The translations under genes and the position numbers were made by a program. DNA of 64,000 bases from JBMNQH01 sp050944035 (GTDB taxonomy: Bacteria; Bacillota; Clostridia; Oscillospirales; Oscillospiraceae): contig JBMNQH010000003.1 in NCBI GenBank assembly GCA_050944035.1, positions 1 through 64,000 on the forward strand, written 5' to 3'. The notes beneath the pieces were generated by a model, which worked only from the letters and a program-made list of their open reading frames with translations, was not told the DNA's origin and did not search any database. Positions 25,252-34,337 of this stretch are shown here, one piece after another (within the stretch, counting starts at the first letter, position 1; the number at the start of each line of letters is the position of its first letter).

Positions 25252-26442
25252 ATGTCAAATACCATTCAACATAGAATTTTCACCTCTGAATCTGTAACAG
25301 AGGGACATCCCGATAAAATTTGTGACCAGATTTCCGATGCCGTACTCGATGCCATCATCGAGCAGGACCCCATGGCGCGCGTTGCCTGCGAGACCGTTGT
25401 CACCACCGGCATGGTAATGGTCATGGGCGAGATCACCACCGGCTGTTATGTCGACATTCCGTCCGTCGTCCGCAACACGGTAAAGGAAATCGGCTATGAC
25501 AAGCCCGAATACGGTTTCGATTACAAGTCCTGTGCTGTGCTGACCACCATTGACGAACAGAGTGCAGACATTGCTCTCGGCGTGGACAAGTCCTACGAGG
25601 CCAAGGCCGGGGAAGCCGATGATGGTGACACCGGCGCCGGCGACCAGGGTATGATGTTCGGTTTCGCCTGTGACGAGACGTCCGAGCTGATGCCCGCGCC
25701 CATCGCGCTGGCGCACCGTCTGGCCCGCCGTCTGGCCGCCGTTCGGAAGGACGGACAGCTGGACTGGCTGCGTCCCGACGGCAAAACCCAGGTTTCCGTA
25801 CAGTACGGCGCCGAGGGGCAGATTGAGCGTCTGCCTGCCATCGTTGTTTCCACACAGCACGCGGATTCCGTTTCCACAAAGGATCTGCGGGAGGCCATTA
25901 TGGACACGGTCATTCGTCCGGTGATTGATCCGGCGCTGATTGATCAGGATACCAAATTCTTCATCAACCCCACCGGTCGGTTTGTCATCGGCGGGCCGGT
26001 CGGCGACTCCGGCCTCACGGGCCGCAAGATCATCGTGGATACTTACGGTGGATTTGCCGCACACGGCGGCGGCGCGTTTTCCGGTAAGGACCCGACAAAG
26101 GTCGACCGATCTGCGGCTTACATGGCACGTTACATTGCAAAGAACATCGTGGCGGCAGGACTGGCAAAGCGCTGCCAGATCGAACTGGCCTATGCCATTG
26201 GCGTTGCCCGTCCGGTTTCTGTCCTGGTCGATACCCAGGGTACCGGTCTGGTGCCGGATACCAAGCTGGCGGAAATCGTAAACGCCTGCTTTGATCTGCG
26301 TCCCACCAGGATCATTGAAAAGCTGGATCTGCGCCGTCCCATCTACCGCCAGACAGCGGCCTATGGTCACTTTGGCAGAACGGATATCGATCTGCCCTGG
26401 GAACATGTGGATATGGTGGATGCGCTGAAGGCCAGCCTGTAA
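25252..26442 (+). CDS. metK: S-adenosylmethionine synthetase
   Basis: Makes S-adenosylmethionine from ATP and methionine in the cytoplasm. The 396-aa protein has the family start FTSESVTEGHPDKICDQISD, seen as TSESVTEGHPDK at 11-22, the GAGDQGMMFG signature near 124-133, and GGGAFSGKDPTKVDRSAAY, seen as GGGAFSGKDP. The start at 25252 (MSNTIQH) is chosen over 25168 by AGGAGC and family length. I see no SAM riboswitch in the 215-bp upstream region, only a weak promoter (TTTATG, 17 nt, TATGAT). rlmB-like follows by 16 bp. Confidence 0.97.
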   Translation: MSNTIQHRIFTSESVTEGHPDKICDQISDAVLDAIIEQDPMARVACETVVTTGMVMVMGEITTGCYVDIPSVVRNTVKEIGYDKPEYGFDYKSCAVLTTIDEQSADIALGVDKSYEAKAGEADDGDTGAGDQGMMFGFACDETSELMPAPIALAHRLARRLAAVRKDGQLDWLRPDGKTQVSVQYGAEGQIERLPAIVVSTQHADSVSTKDLREAIMDTVIRPVIDPALIDQDTKFFINPTGRFVIGGPVGDSGLTGRKIIVDTYGGFAAHGGGAFSGKDPTKVDRSAAYMARYIAKNIVAAGLAKRCQIELAYAIGVARPVSVLVDTQGTGLVPDTKLAEIVNACFDLRPTRIIEKLDLRRPIYRQTAAYGHFGRTDIDLPWEHVDMVDALKASL

Positions 26443-26458
26443 CGGACAGGAGCCCACT

Positions 26459-27205
26459 ATGAACATCGAAGAACGGGAAGATATCATCGAGGGCCGCAAC
26501 GCCGTGTTGGAAGCGCTCCGTGCCGGTCGGGCCATCGATAAGATTTACATTGCCAAGGGTGATGTGGACAAAACGCTTGGCCACATTGCATCCAAGGCGC
26601 GGGCTACGGGCTGCGTTGTGGTGGAAGCCGACCGCAGAAAACTGGACGCAATGAGTCAGACTCATGCCCATCAGGGTGTGCTCGCGCTGGCGGCCGTCCG
26701 CACCTATTGCACCATTGATGATATTCTGGCCATTGCAGAAGAACGCGGAGAAGCTCCGTTTGTTATCGTCTGTGACGAAGTATCCGATCCACACAATCTC
26801 GGTGCAATTATCCGAACTGCGGAGTGTGCCGGCGCCCACGGCATCATCATTCCAAAGCGCCGCAGTGCAGGTCTGACCGCAATTGTCGGCAAAACCAGCG
26901 CCGGTGCCGCTGAACATATGGCTGTTGCCAGAGTGCCGAATCTGACCGCCGCACTCAAAACGCTGCGTGACCGCGGACTCTGGATTTTTGGTTCCGCTGC
27001 AGAGGGCAGTTCTGCGCTTTGGGAGACCGATCTCACAGGTCCGATTTGTCTTGTCATCGGTTCAGAGGGTGACGGCATGAGCCGTCTGGTGCAGGAAACC
27101 TGTGATTTTCTGGTTCGGATTCCCATGCACGGTAAGGTTTCCTCTCTGAACGCATCGGCGGCCGCAGCGATCCTCATTTATGAAGCGTTGCGGCAAAGAA
27201 GTTAA
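26459..27205 (+). CDS. RlmB-type SPOUT RNA 2'-O-methyltransferase
   Basis: Transfers methyl from SAM to a ribose 2'-OH, probably in 23S rRNA (G2251 in E. coli RlmB). The 248-aa protein has an N-terminal substrate-binding domain (about 1-85, IEGRNAVLEALRAG) and the SPOUT domain with motif 1 DPHNLGAIIRTAE, motif 2 VIGSEGDGMSRL and motif 3 IPMHGKVSSLNASAAAAI. It lies 16 bp after metK, which makes its methyl donor. The target nucleotide is not proved by sequence. Confidence 0.93.
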   Translation: MNIEEREDIIEGRNAVLEALRAGRAIDKIYIAKGDVDKTLGHIASKARATGCVVVEADRRKLDAMSQTHAHQGVLALAAVRTYCTIDDILAIAEERGEAPFVIVCDEVSDPHNLGAIIRTAECAGAHGIIIPKRRSAGLTAIVGKTSAGAAEHMAVARVPNLTAALKTLRDRGLWIFGSAAEGSSALWETDLTGPICLVIGSEGDGMSRLVQETCDFLVRIPMHGKVSSLNASAAAAILIYEALRQRS

Positions 27206-27239
27206 CCGCTGTCATTTTTCAACGATATAGGGTATTGCC

Positions 27240-29909
27240 ATGAAAACGAAGAAAAAAACAAAATTGGATACCGGACAGACTCCACAGCTGGAGTCAAACG
27301 GAATCGATATGCCTGACGAAAGCCCACAGGCTTCTCCCCCTATGACGGTTGACGATATCCTCGCGGAGTACCACCGGCAACAGAGTGCGCCACCGTCCGA
27401 TGCGGCAGAGCCGGGATCCATCCAGTTGGATCAAAAGGATGAAATATTGGAAGCCACTCGCATTTCCAGTACCGATGCCCCTGTTATCTCGGCGATGGAT
27501 CCGCTCCAGCCGGCGAAGCAGGCCGGTGTGGAACCAGAGGGCGCGGATGAAGAATTTGAACTGCCCAAGCCGGAGGAACTGGAACGATCCGCAGCAGAAG
27601 CCGCCGATATGAAGGCGGACATCGTGGGGCAGTTCCAATCCGTTGGGGATCTCTACCGCGATCTCGGCGTCAACGAGGCGGAGCCCGAAGAGGAAATCAC
27701 GGAGAAATCCATGCTAAAGCGTTGGGATCTCCTATCCATCTTCCATCGGGACCGGCAGGAAAAGGATGCGGCAGCCGGTGTTTCTGTTTCCCAGCTTCAG
27801 GATGAACCGGAAACGGAAGAGGAGAAGAAAGAAGTCCCAGAAACAGTGCCTGTTTCTTCGTCCGAACCGGAAGCCGCAACGGACGAAACGCCCTCTACAG
27901 AAACGGAAGAAGCCTCTGCCGCCTCTCAAAAGGTACGAAACCGATTCAAAGGCTTGACCGCCCGGCTCTCCAAACAGAAACAGGAATCTGTGCCGGAGTC
28001 CAAGCCTGTACTTACCATGCTGTGGGATCGCGATGCTGATAATGATTCTGCGTATGCTGATCCGCTGGAAGAACAGGATGTTCCATCAGAACCAGAAGCG
28101 CAGGATTCCCCTGCCTCTGATCCATCCAGAAACTTACATTCTTTCAATCTGAAAGCAGCAATCACCGGATATTTTGTCTCTTTCTGGGCCACGGTCTCTG
28201 CACTGCGCGATAAAAACGGTGCGGCCGCGGTAGACTTTTCCTCTCAGGTTCATGATCCGGAGGATGACCGGCACGATATCCCCGCAGCCGGAGCCGCCAA
28301 GCTGTACGGCAAACAGGCACAGCACATTCGTGCGCGGGCACTGCTGGCAACGCTGTTTTCTGTGTTGCTGCTGGCGCTCTCCTTCTGTCAGCTGTTCGGG
28401 CTTCCGTTGATCGGCGGAATCGGAACAGACGTCCGATTTCTGGCTATGTTTTGCCTACTGCTTCAGCTCGTGGTCTCTCTTCTGGGTCTGGACATCTTTA
28501 CTACCGGCTTTTATAATCTGATCGACGGCGTTCCCGGTATGGAAACGCTCGTTTCTATCTCTTGTATTGCTTCCGCTGTAGACGCGCTCGTGATCTTCCT
28601 GACCCGTAATGTATCCTATGGCCTTCCTTTCTGTGCGGTCTCTTCGTTCTCCATGGTATTTGCCCTCTGGGGATCGTACCTGTACTGCCTTGGCTATCGC
28701 CTTTCTTTCCGTACTCTGGCACAGATTCAGACGCCCATGACGCTGAGCTCCGAACACGGCCTGTCCGAGCAGGGCAGCACGCTGCTGCGCTCTTACGGTT
28801 CCATCGAGCACTTTGTCCAACGCAGTGAAGCTCCAGATCTGGCGGAGTCCTCTTACCGACTTTTCACCCCGCTTTTCCTGATCGTTTCTCTGATCTTTGG
28901 CCTGCTGTCCGCAGTTGGTCACGGCGAAATTCGGGACTTTTTCCACTGTTTCTCGGCCTGCATTTCTGCCTGTGCCACATTTCCTGCCTTTTTTTGCTTT
29001 GCAAAACCCTTTGCATCCGCAGCAAAGAAACTGCGTCGAAAGGGTTGTACCATCGCCGGCTTCACCGGCTGCCGGGAAATCGGCTCGGGAAATCGCATTG
29101 TCATCCAGGACGAAGATATTTTCCCCAAAGGCACGGTCATTGTTGACAAAGTCATCACCTCCAGCGAAACGCTCGCAAAGAAGTTAATGATCTATACCGG
29201 GAGTCTGTTATCTGCATCGGATTCCGCATTGACGCCGGCATTTGATATGCTGCTCACCAGAAACGGACACGCCAAACTGACTGTACGCAAATTCAAGCCG
29301 CAGGAGGGGGGCGGGTTCTCCGGCATCATAAACGATGAACAGGTACTGGTGGGACCAGCCGCCTTTCTGGATCTGTTGGGTATTCGTATCCCCCAGCGGC
29401 TGAAGGATCAGGCCTCTGTATTTACTGCGATCAATGGACAGCTCGCCGGTGCATTTTGTCTGAAATACCACACGACAACCGTTTCCAGGGAGGCATTTGC
29501 CGCATTGTTCAACAGCAACCATCATCCCTTCTTTGCCGTGCGTGATTTCAACGTCACACCCAGGCTCATTCACCAGCAGTTCGGCGCAAATCCTGCACAG
29601 TTTGAATTTCCTGCATTTGCAGATCGTTACCGCATTTCTTCGGTCCACGCGGAAAAACCTGCGGCCGCAGTCTTGTCGAAGAATGAAATCGGCCCGCTGG
29701 CAGACTGTGTCTCCATCTGTTATCAGCTTTATGCCGTTACCAGACGATCCGTTTTTCTATCCCTGCTGGGCTCCATCGTCAGTCTGCTTGTCACCTTTGT
29801 GCTCTGCTGGTTGGGCGTATTCAAAATCATCTCCCCAGCAGTGCTGACCACATTTATGCTGCTCTGGTTGGTTCCAACCTTCGTTTTCCCGATTAGAAGC
29901 AGACGATGA
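27240..29909 (+). CDS. Pseudo-P-type ATPase with long acidic N-terminal region
   Basis: An 889-aa protein. Residues 1-330 are disordered, Pro/Glu/Ser-rich and acidic. From about 350 on it follows the layout of a heavy-metal P-type ATPase: paired TM segments (about 362-415), two more near 430-490, a pair near 545-595, cytoplasmic domains, and a final TM pair (about 845-885). The phosphorylation motif DKTGT is replaced by DEDIF (Asp624 aligned). An N-domain-like GGGFSGIINDEQVLVGPAAFLDLLGI segment remains, seen as GFSGII and VLVGPAAF. The P-domain hinge GDGxND is not present, and no CPC metal site is visible. An ion-pump function is therefore unlikely. The start is 34 bp after the RlmB-like gene. 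Confidence 0.7.
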   Translation: MKTKKKTKLDTGQTPQLESNGIDMPDESPQASPPMTVDDILAEYHRQQSAPPSDAAEPGSIQLDQKDEILEATRISSTDAPVISAMDPLQPAKQAGVEPEGADEEFELPKPEELERSAAEAADMKADIVGQFQSVGDLYRDLGVNEAEPEEEITEKSMLKRWDLLSIFHRDRQEKDAAAGVSVSQLQDEPETEEEKKEVPETVPVSSSEPEAATDETPSTETEEASAASQKVRNRFKGLTARLSKQKQESVPESKPVLTMLWDRDADNDSAYADPLEEQDVPSEPEAQDSPASDPSRNLHSFNLKAAITGYFVSFWATVSALRDKNGAAAVDFSSQVHDPEDDRHDIPAAGAAKLYGKQAQHIRARALLATLFSVLLLALSFCQLFGLPLIGGIGTDVRFLAMFCLLLQLVVSLLGLDIFTTGFYNLIDGVPGMETLVSISCIASAVDALVIFLTRNVSYGLPFCAVSSFSMVFALWGSYLYCLGYRLSFRTLAQIQTPMTLSSEHGLSEQGSTLLRSYGSIEHFVQRSEAPDLAESSYRLFTPLFLIVSLIFGLLSAVGHGEIRDFFHCFSACISACATFPAFFCFAKPFASAAKKLRRKGCTIAGFTGCREIGSGNRIVIQDEDIFPKGTVIVDKVITSSETLAKKLMIYTGSLLSASDSALTPAFDMLLTRNGHAKLTVRKFKPQEGGGFSGIINDEQVLVGPAAFLDLLGIRIPQRLKDQASVFTAINGQLAGAFCLKYHTTTVSREAFAALFNSNHHPFFAVRDFNVTPRLIHQQFGANPAQFEFPAFADRYRISSVHAEKPAAAVLSKNEIGPLADCVSICYQLYAVTRRSVFLSLLGSIVSLLVTFVLCWLGVFKIISPAVLTTFMLLWLVPTFVFPIRSRR

Positions 29910-29941
29910 CCAAAGGTTTCGGGAAAATATTCGATAATTTC

Positions 29942-29970
29942 TTGCTAATGATTTTATATTAGTGTATAAT
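29942..29970 (+). promoter_or_regulatory. Promoter of the EF-G paralogue gene
   Basis: TTGCTA (29942-29947), a 17-nt spacer and TATAAT (29965-29970), about 80 bp before the ATG. Confidence 0.75.
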
Positions 29971-30048
29971 GAGTCAGTGTGTTTCAGCTTTTTATTCGAA
30001 AAGATCAATAAAATTTTACCTTAACGATAACAAGGAGAGAAAACTTTC

Positions 30049-32097
30049 ATGAGCTACGCAACAAAAGATATTCGCAACATCTGTCTCCTCGGCCACGGTG
30101 GCAATGGTAAGACCAGCCTGACAGAGAGCATGCTGTTTCTCACCGGTGCAATTGACCGCCTCGGCAAAGTCCCCGATGGCAACACCGTCACTGACTATGA
30201 CGCCGAAGAAATTAAGCGCCAGATTTCCATTTCCTCTGCAATCGCTCCTGTTGAATTTTCCGGCAAGAAGATCAACGTCATTGATGTTCCCGGTTATTTT
30301 GACTTTGCCGGTGAAGCTGCAGCTGCACTGCGTGTCGCTGATACCGGTATTCTTGTCTGCTCCGCAAAAGACGGTCTGACCGTCGGTGCTGAGCGCTCCT
30401 GGAAGTCTATGAGCCGTGCAAACCTGCCCTGCATGATCTATATTTCCAAGATCGATGAAGAAAACGGCGATTACGATGCTGTTGTTTCTGCATTCCAGGA
30501 AAAGTATGGCAGCATTGTCTGCCCTGTTACTGCTCCCATGAGCGATGGTTCCGGTGTTATCGACCTCGTACACAATGTTGCTTACCAGGTGAACGGTAAC
30601 AAGACCACAAAGATCGATGTCCCCGCCGCTGATGCTGATAAGGTCGAAGAGCTCCGTGAAATGCTGACCGAAGCAGTCGCCGGCGCTTCCGAAGAACTGA
30701 TGGAAAAGTTCTTTGAGACCATGGAACTGTCTGAAGAAGAGATGATCGAAGGGCTCCGCATTGGTGTCCGTGATCGCTCTGTTGTCCCCGTATTCTGCGG
30801 CAGCGCAACCCAGAACATTGGTACTGCTGCTCTGTTGCAGGCAATTGTAGACTATGTTCCCAGCCCGGATCAGATGCCCGCACAGAAGACTGTTGACGGC
30901 AAGGAAATTCCCTGCGATGAAAACGGTCCTATCTGCGCATTCGTATTTAAGACTGTATCCGACCAGTTTGGTAAGTTCTCCTTTGTTAAGGTAATGTCCG
31001 GTAAGATCACATCTGATCTGTCCCTGTACAACACCCGTTCCGGTTCTACCGATAAGCTTGGCCGTCTGTACACCATGTGCGGCAAGAAGAACACCGAAGT
31101 GAAGGAAGCCTGCTGCGGTGATATCGTTGCCATCGGCAAGATGGACTGGAAAACCGGCGATACCGTTTGTGCTCCCAAGACTGAAGTTGAATTCCCGGCA
31201 ATCGAGATGCCCGAACCCTGCTACTCTATGGCAATCTATCCCAAAACCAAAGGTCAGGACGATAAGGTCGCCAGCGGTCTTGCAAGACTGAATGAAGAAG
31301 ACATCTCCTTCACCCTCGTCAACAATGCAGAAACCCATCAGATGGTCATTTCCGGCCAGGGCGATATTCAGGTTGACGTTCTGTGCGCAAAGCTGAGATC
31401 CCGTTTCAGTGTTGAAACCGAGCTCAAGCCTGCCCGCGTTGCTTATCGCGAAAAGATCAAGGGCAAAGTCGAGGCACACGGCCGTCATAAGAAACAGTCC
31501 GGTGGTTCCGGTCAGTTCGGTGATGTCTGGGTTCGCTTCGAGCCCCAGGACGAGCAGGATGATATGATCTTCGAAGAAGAAGTATTCGGCGGCAGCGTTC
31601 CCAAGAACTTCTTCCCCTCTGTTGAAAAGGGCCTGCGCAATGCAGTTACCAAGGGCGTCCTCGCCGGCTATCCTCTGGTCGGCCTGAAGGCTGTCCTGTA
31701 CGACGGTTCCTACCATCCCGTTGACTCCAACGATATGGCATTCCAGACCGCAGCACGTCTGGCTTACCAGGATGGTATCCCCAAGGCAAAGCCCACCATT
31801 CTTGAGCCCATTGGCCTGCTGCAGGTTACCATTCCCGATGCAAACCTGGGCGACATCATGAGTGACATCAGCTCCAAGCGCCGTGGCACCGTACTTGGCA
31901 TGACTGCTGAAGACGGTATGCAGACGGTTGAGGCCGAAGTTCCCATGGCAGAAATGGGTTCCTACACCATCGACCTGCGTTCCATGACCCAGGGTCGCGG
32001 TTCCTTCGTCTGCAAGTTTGTCCGTTACGAGGAAGCGCCCGGTAACGTACAGCAGAAGGTTATCGACGAAGCCAAAGCACTGGCAGAAGCAGAATAA
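30049..32097 (+). CDS. EF-G-like translational GTPase (paralogue family)
   Basis: A 682-aa GTPase with the five-domain EF-G layout. G1 is GHGGNGKT (15-22), G3 is DVPGYFDF (79-86), G4 is SKID (133-136), and domain IV has SGGSGQFGDVWVRFEP. It differs from canonical EF-G: the catalytic His of DTPGH is Tyr83, and G4 is SKID in place of NKxD. These traits match the bacterial EF-G-like subfamily rather than the main translocase FusA. Its role in translation or recovery is not settled. Start ATG follows AAGGAGAG. It is monocistronic, with its own promoter and terminator. Confidence 0.88.
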   Translation: MSYATKDIRNICLLGHGGNGKTSLTESMLFLTGAIDRLGKVPDGNTVTDYDAEEIKRQISISSAIAPVEFSGKKINVIDVPGYFDFAGEAAAALRVADTGILVCSAKDGLTVGAERSWKSMSRANLPCMIYISKIDEENGDYDAVVSAFQEKYGSIVCPVTAPMSDGSGVIDLVHNVAYQVNGNKTTKIDVPAADADKVEELREMLTEAVAGASEELMEKFFETMELSEEEMIEGLRIGVRDRSVVPVFCGSATQNIGTAALLQAIVDYVPSPDQMPAQKTVDGKEIPCDENGPICAFVFKTVSDQFGKFSFVKVMSGKITSDLSLYNTRSGSTDKLGRLYTMCGKKNTEVKEACCGDIVAIGKMDWKTGDTVCAPKTEVEFPAIEMPEPCYSMAIYPKTKGQDDKVASGLARLNEEDISFTLVNNAETHQMVISGQGDIQVDVLCAKLRSRFSVETELKPARVAYREKIKGKVEAHGRHKKQSGGSGQFGDVWVRFEPQDEQDDMIFEEEVFGGSVPKNFFPSVEKGLRNAVTKGVLAGYPLVGLKAVLYDGSYHPVDSNDMAFQTAARLAYQDGIPKAKPTILEPIGLLQVTIPDANLGDIMSDISSKRRGTVLGMTAEDGMQTVEAEVPMAEMGSYTIDLRSMTQGRGSFVCKFVRYEEAPGNVQQKVIDEAKALAEAE

Positions 32098-32120
32098 GCT
32101 ACGTATCTTCTTTCTTTTAC

Positions 32121-32157
32121 AAACCTCCCTTGGAATATTCCAAGGGAGGTTTTTTGT
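32121..32157 (+). terminator. Terminator of the EF-G-like gene
   Basis: A perfect 13-bp stem AAACCTCCCTTGG/CCAAGGGAGGTTT with a 6-nt loop, then TTTTGTTTG. It also lies close to the end of the convergent ferritin-like gene. Confidence 0.92.
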
Positions 32158-32169
32158 TTGCCCATTGGT

Positions 32170-32661
32170 CTATATCATCATTCGTCCAATGATACGCCGC
32201 AAAATCATAGCATGCTGTGCCTCCGCTTCGGCAAGCTCCGCATACAGCTTTCGCAGCTCCGGTTGCAAAGCCGCTGCACAGGCCAACTGGTATCGCTGGC
32301 TACTTTCCTGCTCTGCGGCATAGGCAGTACGCAATTCTGTCAGAATGCCTTTTATTCTGTGCGTTGATACCAGGTGGTGTTTTACCTTTCCACTGCATAA
32401 AAACAACTCTAATTCCAGACGACGCAAGTGTTCTCGTTCCTCATTTGCAATCCGCGTCAAAACCTGCCCTGTACTGCCGCCAATCCGTCCTGCCAGAGCA
32501 GTGTATACCGCAATGCTTTCCCGCTCCGCTTCAATCATAAAGGAAAGCACCTCTTCCGGATGCTGTATTGGCGATACCTCTGTTTTCTCTTCTGTACCAT
32601 TGACACGCGCCCAGACCGTCTCAAAGTGATCCAGACCATACTGTTCTTTCCCGTTCTCCAT
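32170..32661 (-). CDS. Ferritin-like (rubrerythrin-type diiron) protein
   Basis: A 163-aa helical protein with two pseudo-repeated ligand motifs, EAERESIAVY...EEREHLRR and EQESSQRY...EAEAQHAM. These are the Glu and ExxH pairs that bind a diiron centre in rubrerythrin-type four-helix bundles. There is no rubredoxin domain. It probably handles peroxide or stores iron; the exact reaction cannot be told. It is convergent with the EF-G-like gene and divergent from rsmE. Confidence 0.8.
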   Translation of the reverse strand: MENGKEQYGLDHFETVWARVNGTEEKTEVSPIQHPEEVLSFMIEAERESIAVYTALAGRIGGSTGQVLTRIANEEREHLRRLELELFLCSGKVKHHLVSTHRIKGILTELRTAYAAEQESSQRYQLACAAALQPELRKLYAELAEAEAQHAMILRRIIGRMMI

Positions 32662-32713
32662 ACTCTCCCTCCTGTATTCAGCCTATGCACAGACCGGCCG
32701 TCTGGTTCCTGTC

Positions 32714-32742
32714 TTGCAATCCTCTGCAAAATATGCGATAAT
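32714..32742 (+). promoter_or_regulatory. Promoter of rsmE
   Basis: TTGCAA (32714-32719), a 17-nt spacer and GATAAT (32737-32742), about 33 bp before the ATG. Confidence 0.65.
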
Positions 32743-32775
32743 TGCGGCAATCTTATCAGGACGGAGGGAATTTTC

Positions 32776-33513
32776 ATGCCCAGATTTTTTATTCCAAACA
32801 ATCAGATTTCTGAAACAGTTGCTGTCATTTCCGGCCGGGATGCTGACCATATCAAAGTACTCAGGATGAAGCTGGGGGAACCACTTGTTGTCTGCGATGG
32901 AGCCGGTACTGACTATCACTGCCAGCTTTCCAAACTGGGGAATGGATTTGTAGAAGCAACGATTGAACAGAGAATTCCTTCTCCTGCTGAAGCCAGTGTC
33001 CAGGTTACTATTTTTTCCGCCTTTTCCAAGGGAGAACGCCCCGACTTTGTTGTACAGAAATGTACGGAACTGGGCGCCACTGCCATCACCTTTTTCCCTT
33101 CTGATCGTTGTATCTCCCGCCCGGATGGGAAAAGTCTGGACAAAAAACTTACCCGTTGGCAGAGAATTGCTGAAGAAGCCGCCAAACAGTCCGGTCGCGG
33201 ATTGATTCCAGCAGTACAGGCAGTTGACAGCTACCAAGCGGCATTGGACTGCGCCAAAAAAGCAGATCTGTCGTTATTCATGTATGAGACTGGTGACCGC
33301 ATTGCGATGCGAGATGTCATTACACAGGCCGGGACCATTCAGTCCTGTTCTATCGTCACCGGCCCGGAGGGCGGATTTGAGCCGTACGAGGCGGATCTTG
33401 CCGTCGAAATGGGTTTTCACTGCTGTAGTATGGGACCCCGTATCCTACGCTGCGAAACCGCACCGCTCTGTGGTTTGACCGCTGTTCTGTATGCTACAGG
33501 AAATCTGGATTAA
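32776..33513 (+). CDS. rsmE: 16S rRNA m3U1498 methyltransferase RsmE
   Basis: Methylates N3 of U1498 in 16S rRNA using SAM. The 245-aa SPOUT protein starts MPRFFIPNNQ and has an N-terminal PUA-like domain (about 1-70), FSKGERPDFVVQKCTELGA, RWQRIAEEAAKQSGR, GPEGGFEPYEADLA and LGPRILRCETAPL (seen as MGPRILRCETAP). The start at 32776 has ACGGAGGGAATTTTC; the frame is open further upstream but crosses the promoter. Confidence 0.96.
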   Translation: MPRFFIPNNQISETVAVISGRDADHIKVLRMKLGEPLVVCDGAGTDYHCQLSKLGNGFVEATIEQRIPSPAEASVQVTIFSAFSKGERPDFVVQKCTELGATAITFFPSDRCISRPDGKSLDKKLTRWQRIAEEAAKQSGRGLIPAVQAVDSYQAALDCAKKADLSLFMYETGDRIAMRDVITQAGTIQSCSIVTGPEGGFEPYEADLAVEMGFHCCSMGPRILRCETAPLCGLTAVLYATGNLD

Positions 33514-33527
33514 AGGGATAGAAATAG

Positions 33528-33570
33528 AAAAACAGGCTTACAATGTGTTGTACATTGTAAGCCTGTTTTT
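33528..33570 (+). terminator. Terminator of rsmE
   Basis: A perfect 19-bp stem (33528-33546/33552-33570) with a 5-nt loop, A-run before and T-run within the second arm; it can work for both converging genes. Confidence 0.92.
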
Positions 33571-33607
33571 CTCGATCATGTCGAGATCATTGATATAACC
33601 ATTGGTC

Positions 33608-34135
33608 TTATGAATTGATCCATTCAATCAGTGGCTGCAAATAACGTCTATCTGTCCAATCACATGTACGCCCCACTGTGCACATCAAGGCCTTCTGCCA
33701 TGGCTCATATGTAGCAGGATCTTGCTTTGCAACTGCTTTCTGTAATAGTCTGCACAATGTTCTATCTTTAAAAGACATCGCTTCCTCGTTCCACGCACCT
33801 CGTCCATAATAACAAGGTATTCCCTGTAAAGCATCTTTGAAGTTACGTTCATAAACCTGTACAAAAGCCTCTTCTTCAAACGGCGATGCACCAACACACA
33901 ATACTGCAACTTTCTTCATTTTAAGAAGTTCTATATTTTTCCTTAGGAATGACAGTCCAGCAATTCCAGAGGCGTATATTCCTCCTGCTAATATGATAAT
34001 ATCATACTTATTCACCTTATGTATATCAGCTGATTTGGCAGATACACAATCAAAACCTGTTTCTTCAACAAGCCAGTCTACATACTTTTTTGTTGCTCCA
34101 TATTTCGATTGGTATATGATCATTCCATTTCCCAT
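33608..34135 (-). CDS. Flavodoxin-domain protein (HemG/Flavodoxin_5 type)
   Basis: A 175-aa protein with the FMN phosphate loop YQSKYGATKKYVDWL (about 8-22), a central AGGIYASGIAGL segment and a LCVGASPFEEE loop. This pattern fits the Flavodoxin_5 family, which includes HemG-type protoporphyrinogen oxidases and other NAD(P)H-linked flavodoxins. The electron partner is unknown. Start ATG follows GAAGGGAGAAC. It has its own promoter and no operon partner. Confidence 0.85.
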   Translation of the reverse strand: MGNGMIIYQSKYGATKKYVDWLVEETGFDCVSAKSADIHKVNKYDIIILAGGIYASGIAGLSFLRKNIELLKMKKVAVLCVGASPFEEEAFVQVYERNFKDALQGIPCYYGRGAWNEEAMSFKDRTLCRLLQKAVAKQDPATYEPWQKALMCTVGRTCDWTDRRYLQPLIEWINS

Positions 34136-34185
34136 AATATAGTTCTCCCTTCAAATTTTCGTCTGGCGGTCTACTACTGATTTTT

Positions 34186-34214
34186 ATTATATCGCTTTTC
34201 CTCATCTCTGTCAC
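34186..34214 (-). promoter_or_regulatory. Promoter of the flavodoxin gene
   Basis: GTGACA (34214-34209), a 17-nt spacer and TATAAT (34191-34186) on the reverse strand. Confidence 0.65.
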
Positions 34215-34292
34215 TTGCCTTTGGGTCACTTCCTGATGTTCCCTCTATAAACACTTGCGTGGATTAAGAAAGCCTTTTCATCTGTTTTATCC

Positions 34293-34336
34293 ATATAAAA
34301 ACTGCGATGAAGTATACTTCATCGCAGTTTTTATAT
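34293..34336 (-). terminator. Terminator of the trkA-trkH operon
   Basis: A perfect 22-bp inverted repeat with no spacer (centre between 34314 and 34315); flanking A and T runs are within the arms. It lies 2 bp after the trkH stop codon. Confidence 0.9.
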
Positions 34337-34337
34337 T

